Origin: Salinibacterium sp. G-O1
GTDB taxonomy: Bacteria > Actinomycetota > Actinomycetes > Actinomycetales > Microbacteriaceae
Direction of reading: 5' to 3'
Assembly (NCBI RefSeq): GCF_030063305.1
Contig: NZ_JASISV010000001.1
Location: 310,001 to 374,000 of the forward strand
DNA length: 64,000 bases
Part shown: in pieces, positions 7,881 through 17,958 of the stretch
How the letters are laid out: each line of letters opens with the position of its first letter
How positions within the stretch are numbered: position 1 is the first letter of the stretch
The notes under the pieces: model-generated
What the model was told of the DNA's origin: nothing
The model's database searches: none
Seen by the model: only the letters and a program-made list of their open reading frames with translations
Translations under genes and position numbers: made by a program

Positions 7881-8432
7881 ATGGAACTCGCCGATGTTGC
7901 CGATGACTTCACCGAGGTGCTGCTGACTGAGCAGCAGATCAACGAGAAGATCGCCGAACTCGCGCGCCGCATCGAGCAGGATTACGCGGGCGAGCGGGTG
8001 CTGCTGGTCGCGGTGCTCAAGGGCGCGGTCATGGTGATGGCGGATGTCGCCCGCGAACTGAAGATGCACGTCGAACTCGACTTCATGGCGGTGTCGTCGT
8101 ACGGGGCCAGCACCCAGTCGAGCGGCGTCGTGCGCATCCTGAAAGACCTCGACGTTGACCTCAACGGCCGCCACGTCATCATCGTCGAAGACATCATCGA
8201 CTCCGGGCTCACCCTCGCCTGGCTGCGCTCCAACCTCGAGAGCCGCCAGCCAGCATCCCTCGAGATTCTCGCGCTGCTTCGCAAGCCGGATGCCGCGAAG
8301 GTCGACGTCGACGTCAAGTACTTCGGTTTCGACATCCCGAACGCCTTTGTCGTGGGATATGGGCTCGATTACGCCGAGAAGTACCGCAACCTTCGCGGGA
8401 TCGCGGTGCTCGCGCCGCACGTCTATTCCTGA
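7881..8432 (+). CDS. hpt: Hypoxanthine phosphoribosyltransferase
   Basis: A 183-residue purine salvage enzyme that converts hypoxanthine or guanine plus PRPP to IMP or GMP. The PRPP-binding motif VIIVEDIIDSGLT is at about residues 98-110, preceded by LDFMAVSSYG and followed by KYFGFDIPNAFVVGYGLDY, matching the family. The ATG at 7881 is chosen because AAGGA lies just upstream and an in-frame ATG at 7821 would overlap tilS by 53 bp. It is probably in an operon with tilS. Confidence 0.96.
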   Translation: MELADVADDFTEVLLTEQQINEKIAELARRIEQDYAGERVLLVAVLKGAVMVMADVARELKMHVELDFMAVSSYGASTQSSGVVRILKDLDVDLNGRHVIIVEDIIDSGLTLAWLRSNLESRQPASLEILALLRKPDAAKVDVDVKYFGFDIPNAFVVGYGLDYAEKYRNLRGIAVLAPHVYS

Positions 8433-8535
8433 GTAACGCCCAAGGCGAACATCCAGCCGCCGTGCAGCGCGGTAGCGGTAACCTTGCAGCACGTGTCTCC
8501 AGCAGGAAAGGTCTGGGCTCCGCAGCCCAAACATC

Positions 8536-10533
8536 ATGGACTTTAAGCGCATCTTCAAGGGCCCGATTGTTTACATCGTGTTCGCTATCGTCGCCGTGTG
8601 GATTGGGTCGACCCTGCTCATGGGCGGCGGCTTCAAGGTCATCTCCACCCAGGAGGGCCTCGACCTGCTTTCGGGCAACACCGTCTCGTCGGCCAAGATC
8701 GTGGATGGCGAGCAGCGCGTCGACCTCACGCTCTCCAAGGCCGCCGGCGACAACGGCACGCAGGTGCAGTTCTATTACGTCGCCCCTCGCGGCGAGGAGA
8801 TCGTCACCGCCATCAACGCGGCAGACGTGAAGTTCGACGACGAGGTGCCGCAGACCAACTTCTTCACGAGCCTGCTCGGCATTCTGCTGCCCTTCCTCAT
8901 CATCGGTGTGATCTTCTACTTCCTGCTCACCCGCATGCAGGGCGGTGGCAACAAGGTCATGCAGTTCGGTAAGTCGAAGGCAAAGCTGGTCGGCAAGGAA
9001 TCCCCGAAGGTGACCTTCGCCGATGTCGCGGGTGCGGATGAGGCCATCGAAGAGCTCGAAGAGATCAAAGACTTCCTGAAAGACCCGGCCAAGTTCCTCG
9101 CTGTTGGTGCCCGCATCCCGAAGGGCGTGCTGCTGTACGGCCCTCCCGGTACCGGTAAGACGCTGCTCGCCCGCGCGACCGCCGGCGAGGCTGGTGTGCC
9201 GTTCTACACGATCTCCGGTTCCGACTTCGTCGAAATGTTCGTCGGTGTCGGTGCAAGCCGGGTGCGCGACCTCTTCGACCAGGCCAAGCAGAACTCCCCG
9301 GCCATCATCTTCATCGACGAGATCGATGCCGTCGGTCGTCACCGAGGCGCCGGCGTCGGTGGCGGAAACGACGAGCGCGAACAGACCCTCAACCAGCTGC
9401 TGGTCGAGATGGACGGGTTCGACGTCAAGACGAACGTCATCCTGATCGCTGCCACCAACCGCCCAGACGTGCTCGACCCCGCGTTGCTGCGCCCCGGTCG
9501 TTTCGACCGCCAGATCGGCGTCGACGCGCCAGACCTTCAGGGTCGCAAGCAGATCCTCGAGGTGCACGCCAAGGGTAAGCCGATGGCTGACAGTGTCGAC
9601 CTCGAGGTGCTCGCCCGCAAGACACCGGGCTTCACCGGTGCAGACCTTGCGAACGTCCTCAACGAGGGCGCGTTGCTCACCGCACGCAGCAACGCCCAGC
9701 TCATCGACAACCGTGCGCTGGATGAGGCTGTCGACCGCGTCATGGCCGGCCCGCAGCGCCGCTCACGACTGATGAACGACAAAGAGAAGCTCATCACGGC
9801 GTACCACGAGGGTGGTCACGCTCTGGCTGCCGCCAGCATGCGCAACACCGACCCCGTGACGAAGGTGACCATCCTTCCGCGAGGCCGCGCACTCGGTTAC
9901 ACGATGGTGCTGCCGCTCGAAGACAAGTATTCGGTCACCCGCAACGAACTGCTCGACCAGCTCACCTACGCCATGGGCGGCCGTGTTGCCGAGGAGATCG
10001 TGTTCCACGACCCGACGACCGGGGCGTCCAACGACATCGAGAAGGCGACGGCGATCGCCCGCCGCATGGTCACCGAATATGGCATGAGCGCGAAGGTAGG
10101 TTCCGTGAAGCTCGGCCTCACCGCCGGCGAGCCGTTCCTCGGTCGGGACATGGGCGCGAGCCGCGACTACTCAGACACCATCGCCGAGACCATCGACGAA
10201 GAGGTGCGCACGCTGATCGACCAGGCTCACGATGAGGCTTGGCAGGTGCTCAATACGAACCGCGACACCCTCGACCGGCTGGCCACAGAGTTGCTCGAGA
10301 AGGAAACGCTCGACCACGTCCAGCTCGCCGAGATCTTCGTGGGCATCGAGAAGCTGCCTGAGCGTCCGCTCTGGCTGTCGAGCGACACTCGGCCGCTGTC
10401 AGACCGGCCGCCCGTGCAGGTGCCCACCAAGGCTCCCGTCGACTCCGGACTGGTCGATGGCGGGGTGGAGTCAGACACCAAGGCCGCGCGACCGGCGCGA
10501 CCGCGTCAGACGCCCGGCATCGCCACGGCCTAG
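8536..10533 (+). CDS. ftsH: ATP-dependent membrane zinc metalloprotease FtsH
   Basis: A 665-residue membrane AAA+ protease that degrades misassembled membrane proteins and some regulators. Two transmembrane helices (about 10-30 and 110-132) flank a short extracytoplasmic domain. The AAA module has Walker A GPPGTGKT (202-209), Walker B IIFIDEID and a second region of homology. The zinc protease site is HEGGH (424-428). A C-terminal tail of about 50 residues is basic and Pro/Ala-rich. AGGAAAGG lies in the leader, and a short stem (GGGCTCCGCAGCCC) sits just before the start. folE begins 7 bp after the stop, so folate genes may be co-transcribed. Confidence 0.98.
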   Translation: MDFKRIFKGPIVYIVFAIVAVWIGSTLLMGGGFKVISTQEGLDLLSGNTVSSAKIVDGEQRVDLTLSKAAGDNGTQVQFYYVAPRGEEIVTAINAADVKFDDEVPQTNFFTSLLGILLPFLIIGVIFYFLLTRMQGGGNKVMQFGKSKAKLVGKESPKVTFADVAGADEAIEELEEIKDFLKDPAKFLAVGARIPKGVLLYGPPGTGKTLLARATAGEAGVPFYTISGSDFVEMFVGVGASRVRDLFDQAKQNSPAIIFIDEIDAVGRHRGAGVGGGNDEREQTLNQLLVEMDGFDVKTNVILIAATNRPDVLDPALLRPGRFDRQIGVDAPDLQGRKQILEVHAKGKPMADSVDLEVLARKTPGFTGADLANVLNEGALLTARSNAQLIDNRALDEAVDRVMAGPQRRSRLMNDKEKLITAYHEGGHALAAASMRNTDPVTKVTILPRGRALGYTMVLPLEDKYSVTRNELLDQLTYAMGGRVAEEIVFHDPTTGASNDIEKATAIARRMVTEYGMSAKVGSVKLGLTAGEPFLGRDMGASRDYSDTIAETIDEEVRTLIDQAHDEAWQVLNTNRDTLDRLATELLEKETLDHVQLAEIFVGIEKLPERPLWLSSDTRPLSDRPPVQVPTKAPVDSGLVDGGVESDTKAARPARPRQTPGIATA

Positions 10534-10540
10534 GCCGGCC

Positions 10541-11107
10541 ATGCCTGTCGACTCCGGACGCATCGAGGCGGCCGTTGCCGAAATCCTTGCTGCTATCGGT
10601 GAGGATGCGACGCGACCGGGTCTGGCATCGACCCCGAAACGGGTCGCCGAGGCGTACGCCACGTTCTTCGCTGGGGTGGGCGTCGACCCTTCGGGCCTGC
10701 TCGCCGACAGTGTTCCCAGCGACGGACTGGGTGAGCTGGTGCTGCTGCGCGACATCGAGTTCCGCTCCATATGCGAGCACCACCTGTTGCCGTTCCTCGG
10801 CGTCGCCCACGTTGCCTACGTTCCCGGCGAGCGGATCATCGGCCTCGGCCGGGTGGCCGCCGTCGTCGACACTGTCGCGGCGCGACCGCAATTGCAGGAG
10901 CAACTGACGGAGCAGATCGCCGACGCCGTACAGTCAGGACTCGAACCGAAGGGGGTGCTCGTCGTGGTGGATGCCGTGCACGGATGCATGACCGCGCGTG
11001 GCCATCGACAGACGGCCAGCTCAACCGTGACGCTCGCCTCGCGCGGTTCACTCACCGACCCCGTGCAGCGCGCGGGCGTCCTCACGCTGATCGGCGGCCA
11101 ATCGTGA
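10541..11107 (+). CDS. folE: GTP cyclohydrolase I
   Basis: A 188-residue enzyme that makes 7,8-dihydroneopterin triphosphate from GTP, the first step of folate synthesis. SICEHHLLPF holds zinc ligand C78 and histidines 80-81; the other zinc cysteine is C149 in GCMTARG. The C-terminal region (RGHRQTASSTVTLASRG) matches the family. The ATG at 10541 lies 7 bp after the ftsH stop. The gene overlaps folP by 4 bp. Confidence 0.97.
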   Translation: MPVDSGRIEAAVAEILAAIGEDATRPGLASTPKRVAEAYATFFAGVGVDPSGLLADSVPSDGLGELVLLRDIEFRSICEHHLLPFLGVAHVAYVPGERIIGLGRVAAVVDTVAARPQLQEQLTEQIADAVQSGLEPKGVLVVVDAVHGCMTARGHRQTASSTVTLASRGSLTDPVQRAGVLTLIGGQS

Positions 11108-11919
11108 CTCCCACCAGGCCGAAGGTGTTCGGCATCCTCAACGTGACGCCCGATTCCTTCAGCGATGGTGGCCAGTACTCCGACCTCGCCGAGGCGATCG
11201 GGCACGGCATCGAGTTGCACGAGCGTGGGGCTGACGTCGTCGACGTCGGCGGGGAATCCACCCGGCCCGGCGCCTCGCGCGTCGAACTCGAGCATGAGCA
11301 GGAACGCGTGCTGCCGGTGATCCGGGGGCTCGTCGCTGCCGGCGTTCCGGTGAGCGTCGACACCCTGAACGCCGACACGGCGCTCGCCGCTGCGGCTGCC
11401 GGGGCATCCATCATCAACGATGTGTCTGGCGGGCTTGCCGATCCCTTCATGCACCGTGTTGTCGCCGAGACAGGCCTGCAGTACATCGCCATGCACTGGC
11501 GGTCGCCCGACGCCGGCGCAGGAGCGATCGACGAGTATGACGATTTGGTGAGCGAAGTCCGGGCCGAGCTGGGGTTGCGGCTCGAGTCGCTCACGGCCGC
11601 TGGGGCTGACCTCGCGAACGTGATCATCGACCCCGGACTCGGCTTCGCAAAGACTGCAGAGCACAACTGGCGGCTGCTCGCGGCTCTTCCCGCCCTGGAA
11701 TCCCTCGGATGCAAGGTGTTGATTGGAGCCTCCCGCAAGAGGTTTTTGGGCTCGTTGCTGGCGGATGACGCCACCCCCGCCGCGCGCGACCTGCCCACCG
11801 CCGTGGTGTCAGCGCTGGCCGCCGACGCCGGTGTGTGGGGGGTGCGAGTGCACGACGTGGCATCCACCGTGGCCGCGTTCGGTGTGTGGTCGGCCTGGCA
11901 GACGGGACGCGACTCATGA
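11104..11919 (+). CDS. folP: Dihydropteroate synthase
   Basis: A 271-residue enzyme that joins p-aminobenzoate to dihydropterin pyrophosphate and is the target of sulfonamides. Family blocks are visible: GILNVTPDSFSDGG, VGGESTRPGA, IINDVSGG, IIDPGLGFAK and IGASRKRFLG. The start is the GTG at 11104, which overlaps the folE stop (GTGA), so the genes are coupled. The family-typical start just before PKVFGILNVTPDSF supports it. Confidence 0.97.
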   Translation: MTPTRPKVFGILNVTPDSFSDGGQYSDLAEAIGHGIELHERGADVVDVGGESTRPGASRVELEHEQERVLPVIRGLVAAGVPVSVDTLNADTALAAAAAGASIINDVSGGLADPFMHRVVAETGLQYIAMHWRSPDAGAGAIDEYDDLVSEVRAELGLRLESLTAAGADLANVIIDPGLGFAKTAEHNWRLLAALPALESLGCKVLIGASRKRFLGSLLADDATPAARDLPTAVVSALAADAGVWGVRVHDVASTVAAFGVWSAWQTGRDS

Positions 11920-12311
11920 ATCCGCTTGACACCATCACGCTCACCGGGCTTCGGGCGAACGCCTTCCACGGTGTCTTCGACCACGAACGGCGCGACGGGC
12001 AGGTGTTCATCATCGACGTCGTCGCGCACCTCGACCTCGCGGCCGCCGGGCGCACGGACGACCTCGAGCAGACACTGCACTACGGGGTGCTTGCCGAGGA
12101 GGTCGTCGCGGCCGTGGAAAGCGACCCCGTCGACCTCATCGAGACGGTTGCCGAGCGGGTGGCGGCTGTCGTGCTCGCCCACCCGGCGGTAAAGCTCGTC
12201 GTGGTGACCATCCACAAGCCGAACGCTCCGATCACCGTCCCCTTCGACGATGTCGCCGTGACCATCACGCGCGCCGCGCCCGCCACCGCCCAGACGATCG
12301 GGTTCGGCTGA
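11916..12311 (+). CDS. folB: Dihydroneopterin aldolase
   Basis: A 131-residue enzyme that converts dihydroneopterin to 6-hydroxymethyl-dihydropterin and glycolaldehyde. The typical N-terminal block ITLTGLRANAFHGVFDHERR includes the conserved G-x-HGVxxxER pattern; LHYGVLAEEV, the ETVAERVA block and VTIHKPNAPI are also typical. The ATG overlaps the folP stop by 4 bp (ATGA). folK follows after 2 bp. Confidence 0.96.
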   Translation: MNPLDTITLTGLRANAFHGVFDHERRDGQVFIIDVVAHLDLAAAGRTDDLEQTLHYGVLAEEVVAAVESDPVDLIETVAERVAAVVLAHPAVKLVVVTIHKPNAPITVPFDDVAVTITRAAPATAQTIGFG

Positions 12312-12313
12312 CG

Positions 12314-12820
12314 ATGACGGTAAGTCCTGCGATCCTGGCCCTGGGGAGCAACCTCGGTGACCGCGAACTCAACCTTCGGCTGGCCGTGCGCGACATCGCG
12401 ATGCTCGACGGGGTGGTGGCGGTCGCCGCATCCGGAATCGTCGAGACCGCGGCGATCAAGCCGGACGGCATCGACCTGGATGCTCCGTCGTACCTCAACG
12501 CGGTCGTGACCGTTCGCACGACGCTCGCCCCGCAGGCGTTGCTCGACGCGCTCAACGGGATCGAGACCGAGCACGGCAGGGTGAGAGACGTGCGGTGGGG
12601 CGATCGCACCCTCGACATCGACATCATCGCGTTCGCCGACCTCGAACTGCACACGCCGACCCTGACCATTCCGCATCCCCGGGCCGCCGACCGCGCTTTC
12701 GTGCTGGCCCCCTGGCTGCAACTTGACCCGGATGCCACAATCACGGGCCGCGGCCGGGTCGCCGAACTTCTCGCCCCACTCGAATCGCCTGCCGAATACC
12801 CGGCGGAGGCACTGCTGTGA
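12314..12820 (+). CDS. folK: 2-amino-4-hydroxy-6-hydroxymethyldihydropteridine pyrophosphokinase
   Basis: A 168-residue HPPK that pyrophosphorylates the pterin for FolP. LALGSNLGDRELNL at the N-terminus and the signature RWGDRTLDIDII with its paired metal-binding aspartates are diagnostic, and IPHPRAADRAFVLAPW follows. It is the last folate gene of the run folE-folP-folB-folK and overlaps the next gene by 4 bp. Confidence 0.97.
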   Translation: MTVSPAILALGSNLGDRELNLRLAVRDIAMLDGVVAVAASGIVETAAIKPDGIDLDAPSYLNAVVTVRTTLAPQALLDALNGIETEHGRVRDVRWGDRTLDIDIIAFADLELHTPTLTIPHPRAADRAFVLAPWLQLDPDATITGRGRVAELLAPLESPAEYPAEALL

Positions 12821-13293
12821 AGCGCACCACGCCCGCCACCCTGTTGCTGCTCGCCGTTCTCGGCGGGGGAGTGATGTGGTTCGTCGAGACGGCGCTTGCC
12901 GCATCCGGCCGCGCCGTCATCATCCCCCCGGTCACGCTCGGCCTCGCGCTGCTGCTCATCGGCATCATCATCGTGGTGATGGCGCTTCCCGTGCGCCGGG
13001 TCGCACGCGGCGTTGCCCACGCGCGCATCGATCCGTTCTACGCCACGAGGGTGCTGGTGCTGGCAAAGGCATCCAGCCTCGGCGGTGCGGTTCTCGGCGG
13101 CGGCGGCCTTGGCATCGTTGGCTATCTGGTGAGCCGATCGGTGGTCGGGGCGCCCGTGACAATGTCGATCACGGCGACCGTGGGTGCAATACTGCTGCTG
13201 GTGGCAGGGCTGGTCGCCGAACACATGTGCACGATTCCACCCGACGACACGAAAAGGGATGACGGCAGCCCGGATCTCCGAGGTATCGCATGA
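12817..13293 (+). CDS. DUF3180 family membrane protein
   Basis: A 158-residue protein with four predicted transmembrane segments and a short, charged, soluble C-terminus. A DUF3180 protein regularly follows folK in Actinobacteria and its function is unknown. The GTG start overlaps the folK stop (GTGA), and its end overlaps the next gene by 4 bp. The assignment rests on topology and the conserved position. Confidence 0.8.
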   Translation: MKRTTPATLLLLAVLGGGVMWFVETALAASGRAVIIPPVTLGLALLLIGIIIVVMALPVRRVARGVAHARIDPFYATRVLVLAKASSLGGAVLGGGGLGIVGYLVSRSVVGAPVTMSITATVGAILLLVAGLVAEHMCTIPPDDTKRDDGSPDLRGIA

Positions 13294-13775
13294 CGCACAG
13301 GCTGGAAATCCCCAACATCGAGTGGCGCAGAGTCTCTCCCCGTTACATCGTCGTCGACCTTGTCGGCACCCTGGTCTTCGGGATTATCTCCTGCGTGGCC
13401 ACCTCGCTGCCGGCGCTCCTCTTCGGAAACGTGCTGTTGTGGGCGATCCCCGCATCGCTCGCCGTTATCTTCATCATCACGCTGGCGCTCACCCCGCGCA
13501 GGGTGCGATCCATTGGATACCAGCTTCGCGACGACGACCTGCTCTTCCGGCGCGGACTCATGTTCCAGAGGTTCGTTGCCGTGCCATACGGGCGGATGCA
13601 GCTCGTCGACATCAATCGCGGGCCGCTTGACCGCGCGGTCGGGCTCAGCGAACTGAAGTTCGTGACAGCCGCCGCATCCACCGGTGTCGTCATCCCCGGT
13701 CTCACGTCGGCAGATGCCGAAGCTCTGAGAGACAGGCTGGTGCAGCTGGCGGAGAGCCGGAGGGCCGGGCTGTGA
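13290..13775 (+). CDS. PH domain-containing membrane protein (YdbS-like)
   Basis: A 161-residue protein: two adjacent transmembrane helices (about 20-65), then a bacterial PH (bPH2) domain with IGYQLRDDDLLFRRGLMF and VPYGRMQLVDINRGPLDR. Proteins of this type sit in the membrane, and in Bacillus the paired YdbS/YdbT are linked to envelope stress and bacteriocin resistance. It is followed by a longer paralogue with a 4-bp overlap, so the two probably act together. Confidence 0.85.
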   Translation: MTHRLEIPNIEWRRVSPRYIVVDLVGTLVFGIISCVATSLPALLFGNVLLWAIPASLAVIFIITLALTPRRVRSIGYQLRDDDLLFRRGLMFQRFVAVPYGRMQLVDINRGPLDRAVGLSELKFVTAAASTGVVIPGLTSADAEALRDRLVQLAESRRAGL

Positions 13776-15334
13776 CGGTCCGCGACATCATCGAGCCAGG
13801 CGCGAGGCTGGCCGACGGGCAGTGGCATCGGCTTCACCCGGCCACACCGGTGCTGAAGGGCGGCATCGCGCTGCTGGCCATTGTGGGTGTGATTATCGTC
13901 AACATCCGCGACATCCTGATCGACGTCGTCATCGGTGGTGGCGACGTTCCCAGCGACCGCGACCCCCTCGTGTGGATCTACGAGCACGAGTTCGCCGGGT
14001 TGTTCGCGCTCGCCCTGCTCGCCGGCGTGCTGCTGTTCGTCGGTGGGTTCTACCTGTCGTGGCGCATGCACAGGTTCCGGGTCACCGACGAGCAGGTGGA
14101 GGTGCAGAGCGGCATCCTGTTCCGCACCAATCGTCGCGGTCGCCTCGATCGCATCCAGGGCATCAATATCTCGAAGCCCTTCCTGGCGCGACTGTTCGGC
14201 GCGGCCAAACTCGAGGTCAGCGTCGCGGGCCAGAACGCGAATGTGCAGCTTGCCTATCTCGGGTCGGCGGCGGCAGATGAGTTGAGGCGCGAGATTCTGT
14301 TGCGCGCCTCCGGCACTCACTCCGCGGCCGCGGACGCCGCCCCTTCCGCCGGCGGGGTCATCGGGCAGAGGGTCAGTGAGCTGCTCTCGCCCGAGCTCGA
14401 CCCGGACGCGGCCCCACCTGAGTCGGTGGTGCAGATGCACCTCGGCCGACTCATCGGATCCCTGCTGCTGAGCGGTTTCACCGTCGTTTTGATCGGCGGG
14501 ATCGTGGCTCTCGTCGTCGTCACCACCACGACGCGCCAGCCGTTCTTCCTCTTCGGATTCGTGCCGGCCATCATCGGTATGGGCGGCTTCTACATCTCGC
14601 GATTCACCCGCTCGCTGCGGTACAGCATCGCCTCGACGCCCGACGGAATTCGGGTCGGCTTCGGCCTGCTGTCGACCAGCAATGAGACGCTTCCGCCCGG
14701 CCGGATCCACGCCGTCAAGGTCAGCCAACCGTTGCTATGGCGTCCGGCGGGATGGTGGGAAGTCAAGATCAACCGCGCATCCTCATCATCGGCGAGCGGT
14801 GCGGCCGGTCAGGCGAACACGACGATCCTCCCCGTGGGTAACCTCTCCGACACGATGAAGGTGCTTGAGCTCGTGTTGCCCGGTCTGGTCGACCCTGCCG
14901 CGATCGAAATGCTGGAGCGCGGAATGCTGTCGAAGGGCGGCGACGACGGCTTCACGAATTCGCCTCGCCGTGCCCGGATCCTCCGCTGGTTCTCGTGGAA
15001 CCGCAACGGGTTCGCGGTCGTGCCCGGCGCCGTGATGTTCCGCAGCGGAGCGATCTGGCGCGAGCTGGTGGTGGTGCCTCAGGCGCGACTGCAGAGTCTC
15101 GGAATGCGACAGGGTCCGCTGTTGAGACGACTGCGGCTGGCCACGCTGAGCGTGCACACAGTTGCGGGTCCCGTGGTGGCACGCCTCGGCGCGATCGACA
15201 AGTCCGAGGCCGTCGACGCGTTCGGGGCGATCAGCGCGGCAGCGGTCAGCTCGGCCGAGATCGACACGAGCCATCGCTGGCGCATGACGCTGCCGCCAGC
15301 GCCTCCCCAGATTCCCGTGGCAGAGCAGCCGTGA
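13772..15334 (+). CDS. PH domain-containing membrane protein (YdbT-like)
   Basis: A 520-residue protein with repeated units of paired transmembrane helices followed by bPH2 domains. The first unit is at about 25-180 (FRVTDEQVEVQSGILFRTNR, GRLDRIQGINISKPFLAR), the second near 230-370 and a third near 410-500. This is the layout of YdbT, the partner of YdbS. The GTG start overlaps the preceding gene. The cellular role is unknown. Confidence 0.85.
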   Translation: MTVRDIIEPGARLADGQWHRLHPATPVLKGGIALLAIVGVIIVNIRDILIDVVIGGGDVPSDRDPLVWIYEHEFAGLFALALLAGVLLFVGGFYLSWRMHRFRVTDEQVEVQSGILFRTNRRGRLDRIQGINISKPFLARLFGAAKLEVSVAGQNANVQLAYLGSAAADELRREILLRASGTHSAAADAAPSAGGVIGQRVSELLSPELDPDAAPPESVVQMHLGRLIGSLLLSGFTVVLIGGIVALVVVTTTTRQPFFLFGFVPAIIGMGGFYISRFTRSLRYSIASTPDGIRVGFGLLSTSNETLPPGRIHAVKVSQPLLWRPAGWWEVKINRASSSSASGAAGQANTTILPVGNLSDTMKVLELVLPGLVDPAAIEMLERGMLSKGGDDGFTNSPRRARILRWFSWNRNGFAVVPGAVMFRSGAIWRELVVVPQARLQSLGMRQGPLLRRLRLATLSVHTVAGPVVARLGAIDKSEAVDAFGAISAAAVSSAEIDTSHRWRMTLPPAPPQIPVAEQP

Positions 15335-16050
15335 TGGCGTCGCAATCGGGGCGCCTCGGCGTCGGGATAATCGGAGCGGGCCGCGTCGGGCCGGTGGTCG
15401 GAGCCGCCCTGGCCGGCGCCGGACACATGATCGTGGGCATCGCCTCAATTTCCGAAGACAACCGGGATCGGGCGAGGGCGCTGCTGCCCGACGTGCCCAT
15501 CCTCGAGATTCCCGTGCTGCTCGAGCGCAGCGAACTGGTGATCCTGGCCATCCCGGAGGCAGAGATCGAGTCACTCGTGGCGGGGCTCGCGGCCACCGGC
15601 TCGTGGCATCCGGGGCAGCTCGTGCTGCACACGGCGCCCGGTCTCGGCTACACGGTGCTGGCGCCCGCGGTTGCCGCCGGCGTGATCCCGCTGGCCGTGC
15701 ATCCGACGATGGTCTTCACCGGCACCTCGCTCGACCTGGTCAGGATGCGCGAAAGTTTCTTCGCCGTCACCGCGCCCACCCCGGTGCTGCCCATCGGGCA
15801 GGCTCTCGTGGTCGAAATGGGCGGCGAGCCGATCATCATCGCGGAGGCCGACCGCGCTGCCTACGCGGAAGCGGTGTCGACGGCGACGAACTTCTCGGCG
15901 TCCATCGTGCGCCAGTCGACCGCCATGCTCGCCGAACTCGGTATCGAGTCTGCCGCGCAGGTGCTGGGCCCGCTGCTGCGGTCGTCAGTCGAAACAGCAC
16001 TGCAGGAGGCCGGGGGAGACTCCGACCTGCTGCGGGGGATGCCGGACTAG
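15334..16050 (+). CDS. Rossmann-like and DUF2520 domain protein
   Basis: A 238-residue protein. The N-terminal Rossmann fold has GIIGAGRVGPVVGAALAGAG (about 10-29), typical of NADP-binding reductases. The C-terminal part (from about residue 125, HPTMVFTGTSLDL) matches DUF2520. Such genes lie beside panC in many Actinobacteria, suggesting a pantothenate role, possibly ketopantoate reduction; this is inference. The ATG at 15334 overlaps the previous stop by one base; a GTG at 15331 would add one residue. It converges on the hydrolase gene with a 4-bp overlap. Confidence 0.8.
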   Translation: MASQSGRLGVGIIGAGRVGPVVGAALAGAGHMIVGIASISEDNRDRARALLPDVPILEIPVLLERSELVILAIPEAEIESLVAGLAATGSWHPGQLVLHTAPGLGYTVLAPAVAAGVIPLAVHPTMVFTGTSLDLVRMRESFFAVTAPTPVLPIGQALVVEMGGEPIIIAEADRAAYAEAVSTATNFSASIVRQSTAMLAELGIESAAQVLGPLLRSSVETALQEAGGDSDLLRGMPD

Positions 16051-16994
16051 CTCCCCAACAGCCGGCGCGCGTGGTCGGCGATGATGCCGGCACTGCGTTC
16101 CTCGATGAGGATCGAGTAGTGATTCACGTCGTCGATCACGAGGATGTTCAGCTCGGGCAATGTGGTGCGCCATCGCTCCAGCGCGGTGGGGGTGTAGAGC
16201 GCTGGTCGCTCGTTGCGTGGGCCGAGCGGGGCGACCAGCAGCGTGGTTCCCGGCCGGATGGCGGCGACGGCCGCCTGGACCTCTGGGGGGCCGTAGAAGT
16301 CGGGGGCATCCCGCCTCATCGCGTCGATGGACGTTCGTGAGCGCATGACTGGGGGCTCCCCGACGAGGTCGTAGTCGACGTACGCCTCGACCAGCGGGGT
16401 CCAGTTCTCCTGCAGCGCTGGGTGGGTGGCGGCGAATGCGCGGTACGCCTCACGGTCGGGAAAGCTCAGGCTGAGCCGGTCCACCGGCGGGTTCAGCGCC
16501 TGCGCGGCATCCTCCAGCAAAAGGCCACGCGGAAGCGGCAGGGTGAGCCCGCCGTCAACGAGCAGCACTCCGCTGACGCGATCGGGGTACTGGTGGGCAG
16601 TGACGTTGGCGACGAATCCACCCATCGAATGCCCCATCAGGGCCACGCTGTCCAACCCGAGCGCGTCGATCACCGCGATGACGTCGACGGCGTGCTGCGT
16701 CATCCCCCACGGTCCCGGCAGCTCGCTGCTGGCGCCGCGCCCCCGCAGATCGGGCGCGATGAGGCGAATCTCCGGCATGGCGTCGACGACCGCCGCCCAG
16801 ACCAGATGAGATCCGGAGATTCCGTGGATGGCGAGGATCGCGGGCGCATCGGGCGGACCCCATTCGGCGACCCTGAGCCGTCCGCCATCGACAAAGACGT
16901 CGCAGGTTCGATAAAACACAGCGTGCTCCAACCAGGGGAAAACATCGCCGGAGGGGTTTTCGCGAAACGCGGGTCGCGGTACGGAGACGCACAC
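16047..16994 (-). CDS. Alpha/beta hydrolase
   Basis: A 315-residue soluble alpha/beta hydrolase. The oxyanion block HGISGSHLVW, the nucleophile elbow GHSMGG and a late histidine in DDVNHYSIL give a plausible Ser-Asp-His triad. The true start may be downstream of the listed ATG, because the first 25-30 residues are not family-like. It is transcribed away from panC across a 100-bp gap and converges on the DUF2520 gene. The substrate cannot be inferred. Confidence 0.85.
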   Translation of the reverse strand: MCVSVPRPAFRENPSGDVFPWLEHAVFYRTCDVFVDGGRLRVAEWGPPDAPAILAIHGISGSHLVWAAVVDAMPEIRLIAPDLRGRGASSELPGPWGMTQHAVDVIAVIDALGLDSVALMGHSMGGFVANVTAHQYPDRVSGVLLVDGGLTLPLPRGLLLEDAAQALNPPVDRLSLSFPDREAYRAFAATHPALQENWTPLVEAYVDYDLVGEPPVMRSRTSIDAMRRDAPDFYGPPEVQAAVAAIRPGTTLLVAPLGPRNERPALYTPTALERWRTTLPELNILVIDDVNHYSILIEERSAGIIADHARRLLGS

Positions 16995-17094
16995 ACAGTA
17001 TCAGGCGGTCAATCGCTTCGGTCGGTGGCTTATACGATCTAGGAGACCACGCTGGCCCCTCCGGGCTCAGGGTCGAAGTGCAGGAGGATCAGCG

Positions 17095-17958
17095 GTGCGC
17101 GCAACACAGAGGCCTGTCGTGATCGAGACGATCCGTGGAATCCGAGAGGCGCTCGCCGCAGAACGCGCCGCCGGACGCACTGTGGCACTCACGGCGACGC
17201 TCGGGGCCCTGCACGATGGGCACCTCTCGCACCTCGAGCGCGCCGCCGAGCTCGCCGACATCACGGTGGTGTCGATCTTCGTCAACCCCACGCAATTCAC
17301 CGACCCCGCAGACCTCGACAAGTATCCGCGCACCCTCGACGACGACCTCGTGGCGCTCACGGCGGCCGGGGTGGACTACGTGTTCGCTCCCAGTGTCGAC
17401 GAGATGTACCCGCAGGGCCTCACCCAGACCAAGGTCAGCGCCGGCAAGCTGGGAACGCTGTACGAGGGGGCGTCCCGCCCGGGCCACTTCGACGGTGTGC
17501 TCACCGTTGTCGCCAAGCTGCTCGACATCGTGGCGCCTGATGTCGCCACCTTCGGGCAAAAGGATGCGCAGCAGCTGTTCCTCGTGCGCCGCATGGTGAG
17601 CGACCTCAACCTCCCGGTGCGCATCGAGTCCATCGAGACCGTGCGCGAGCCGGACGGCCTGGCGCTGTCCAGCCGCAACCGTTTCCTCGACCCGAAGCAG
17701 CGCCGCGCGGCGCGAGCCCTGTCCATCGCGCTGGAGGCGGCAGCATCCTCGGCGGAGCGTGGGCTCGACGCCACACTTGCCGCCGCGCAGGGTGCACTCA
17801 TGGGTGAGGCACTCGTTCAGCTCGACTACCTGAAGATCGTGCATCCCAGTACCTTCATGCCGGTGGATGACGGCTACCGCGGCCCCGCGATCGTCATCGT
17901 CGCCGCAGTGCTCGGCACAACCCGCCTCATCGACAACGAGTCGATCTACATCGGCTGA
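17095..17958 (+). CDS. panC: Pantothenate synthetase
   Basis: A 287-residue enzyme that ligates pantoate and beta-alanine using ATP. The conserved TLGALHDGH (TMGALHxGH in most members), FVNPTQF, FGQKDAQQ and the S-S-R-N block SSRNRFLD are all present. The start is GTG at 17095, preceded by a strong AGGAGG at 17082. No panB or panD is visible next to it. Its last 13 bp overlap the convergent VOC gene. Confidence 0.96.
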   Translation: MRATQRPVVIETIRGIREALAAERAAGRTVALTATLGALHDGHLSHLERAAELADITVVSIFVNPTQFTDPADLDKYPRTLDDDLVALTAAGVDYVFAPSVDEMYPQGLTQTKVSAGKLGTLYEGASRPGHFDGVLTVVAKLLDIVAPDVATFGQKDAQQLFLVRRMVSDLNLPVRIESIETVREPDGLALSSRNRFLDPKQRRAARALSIALEAAASSAERGLDATLAAAQGALMGEALVQLDYLKIVHPSTFMPVDDGYRGPAIVIVAAVLGTTRLIDNESIYIG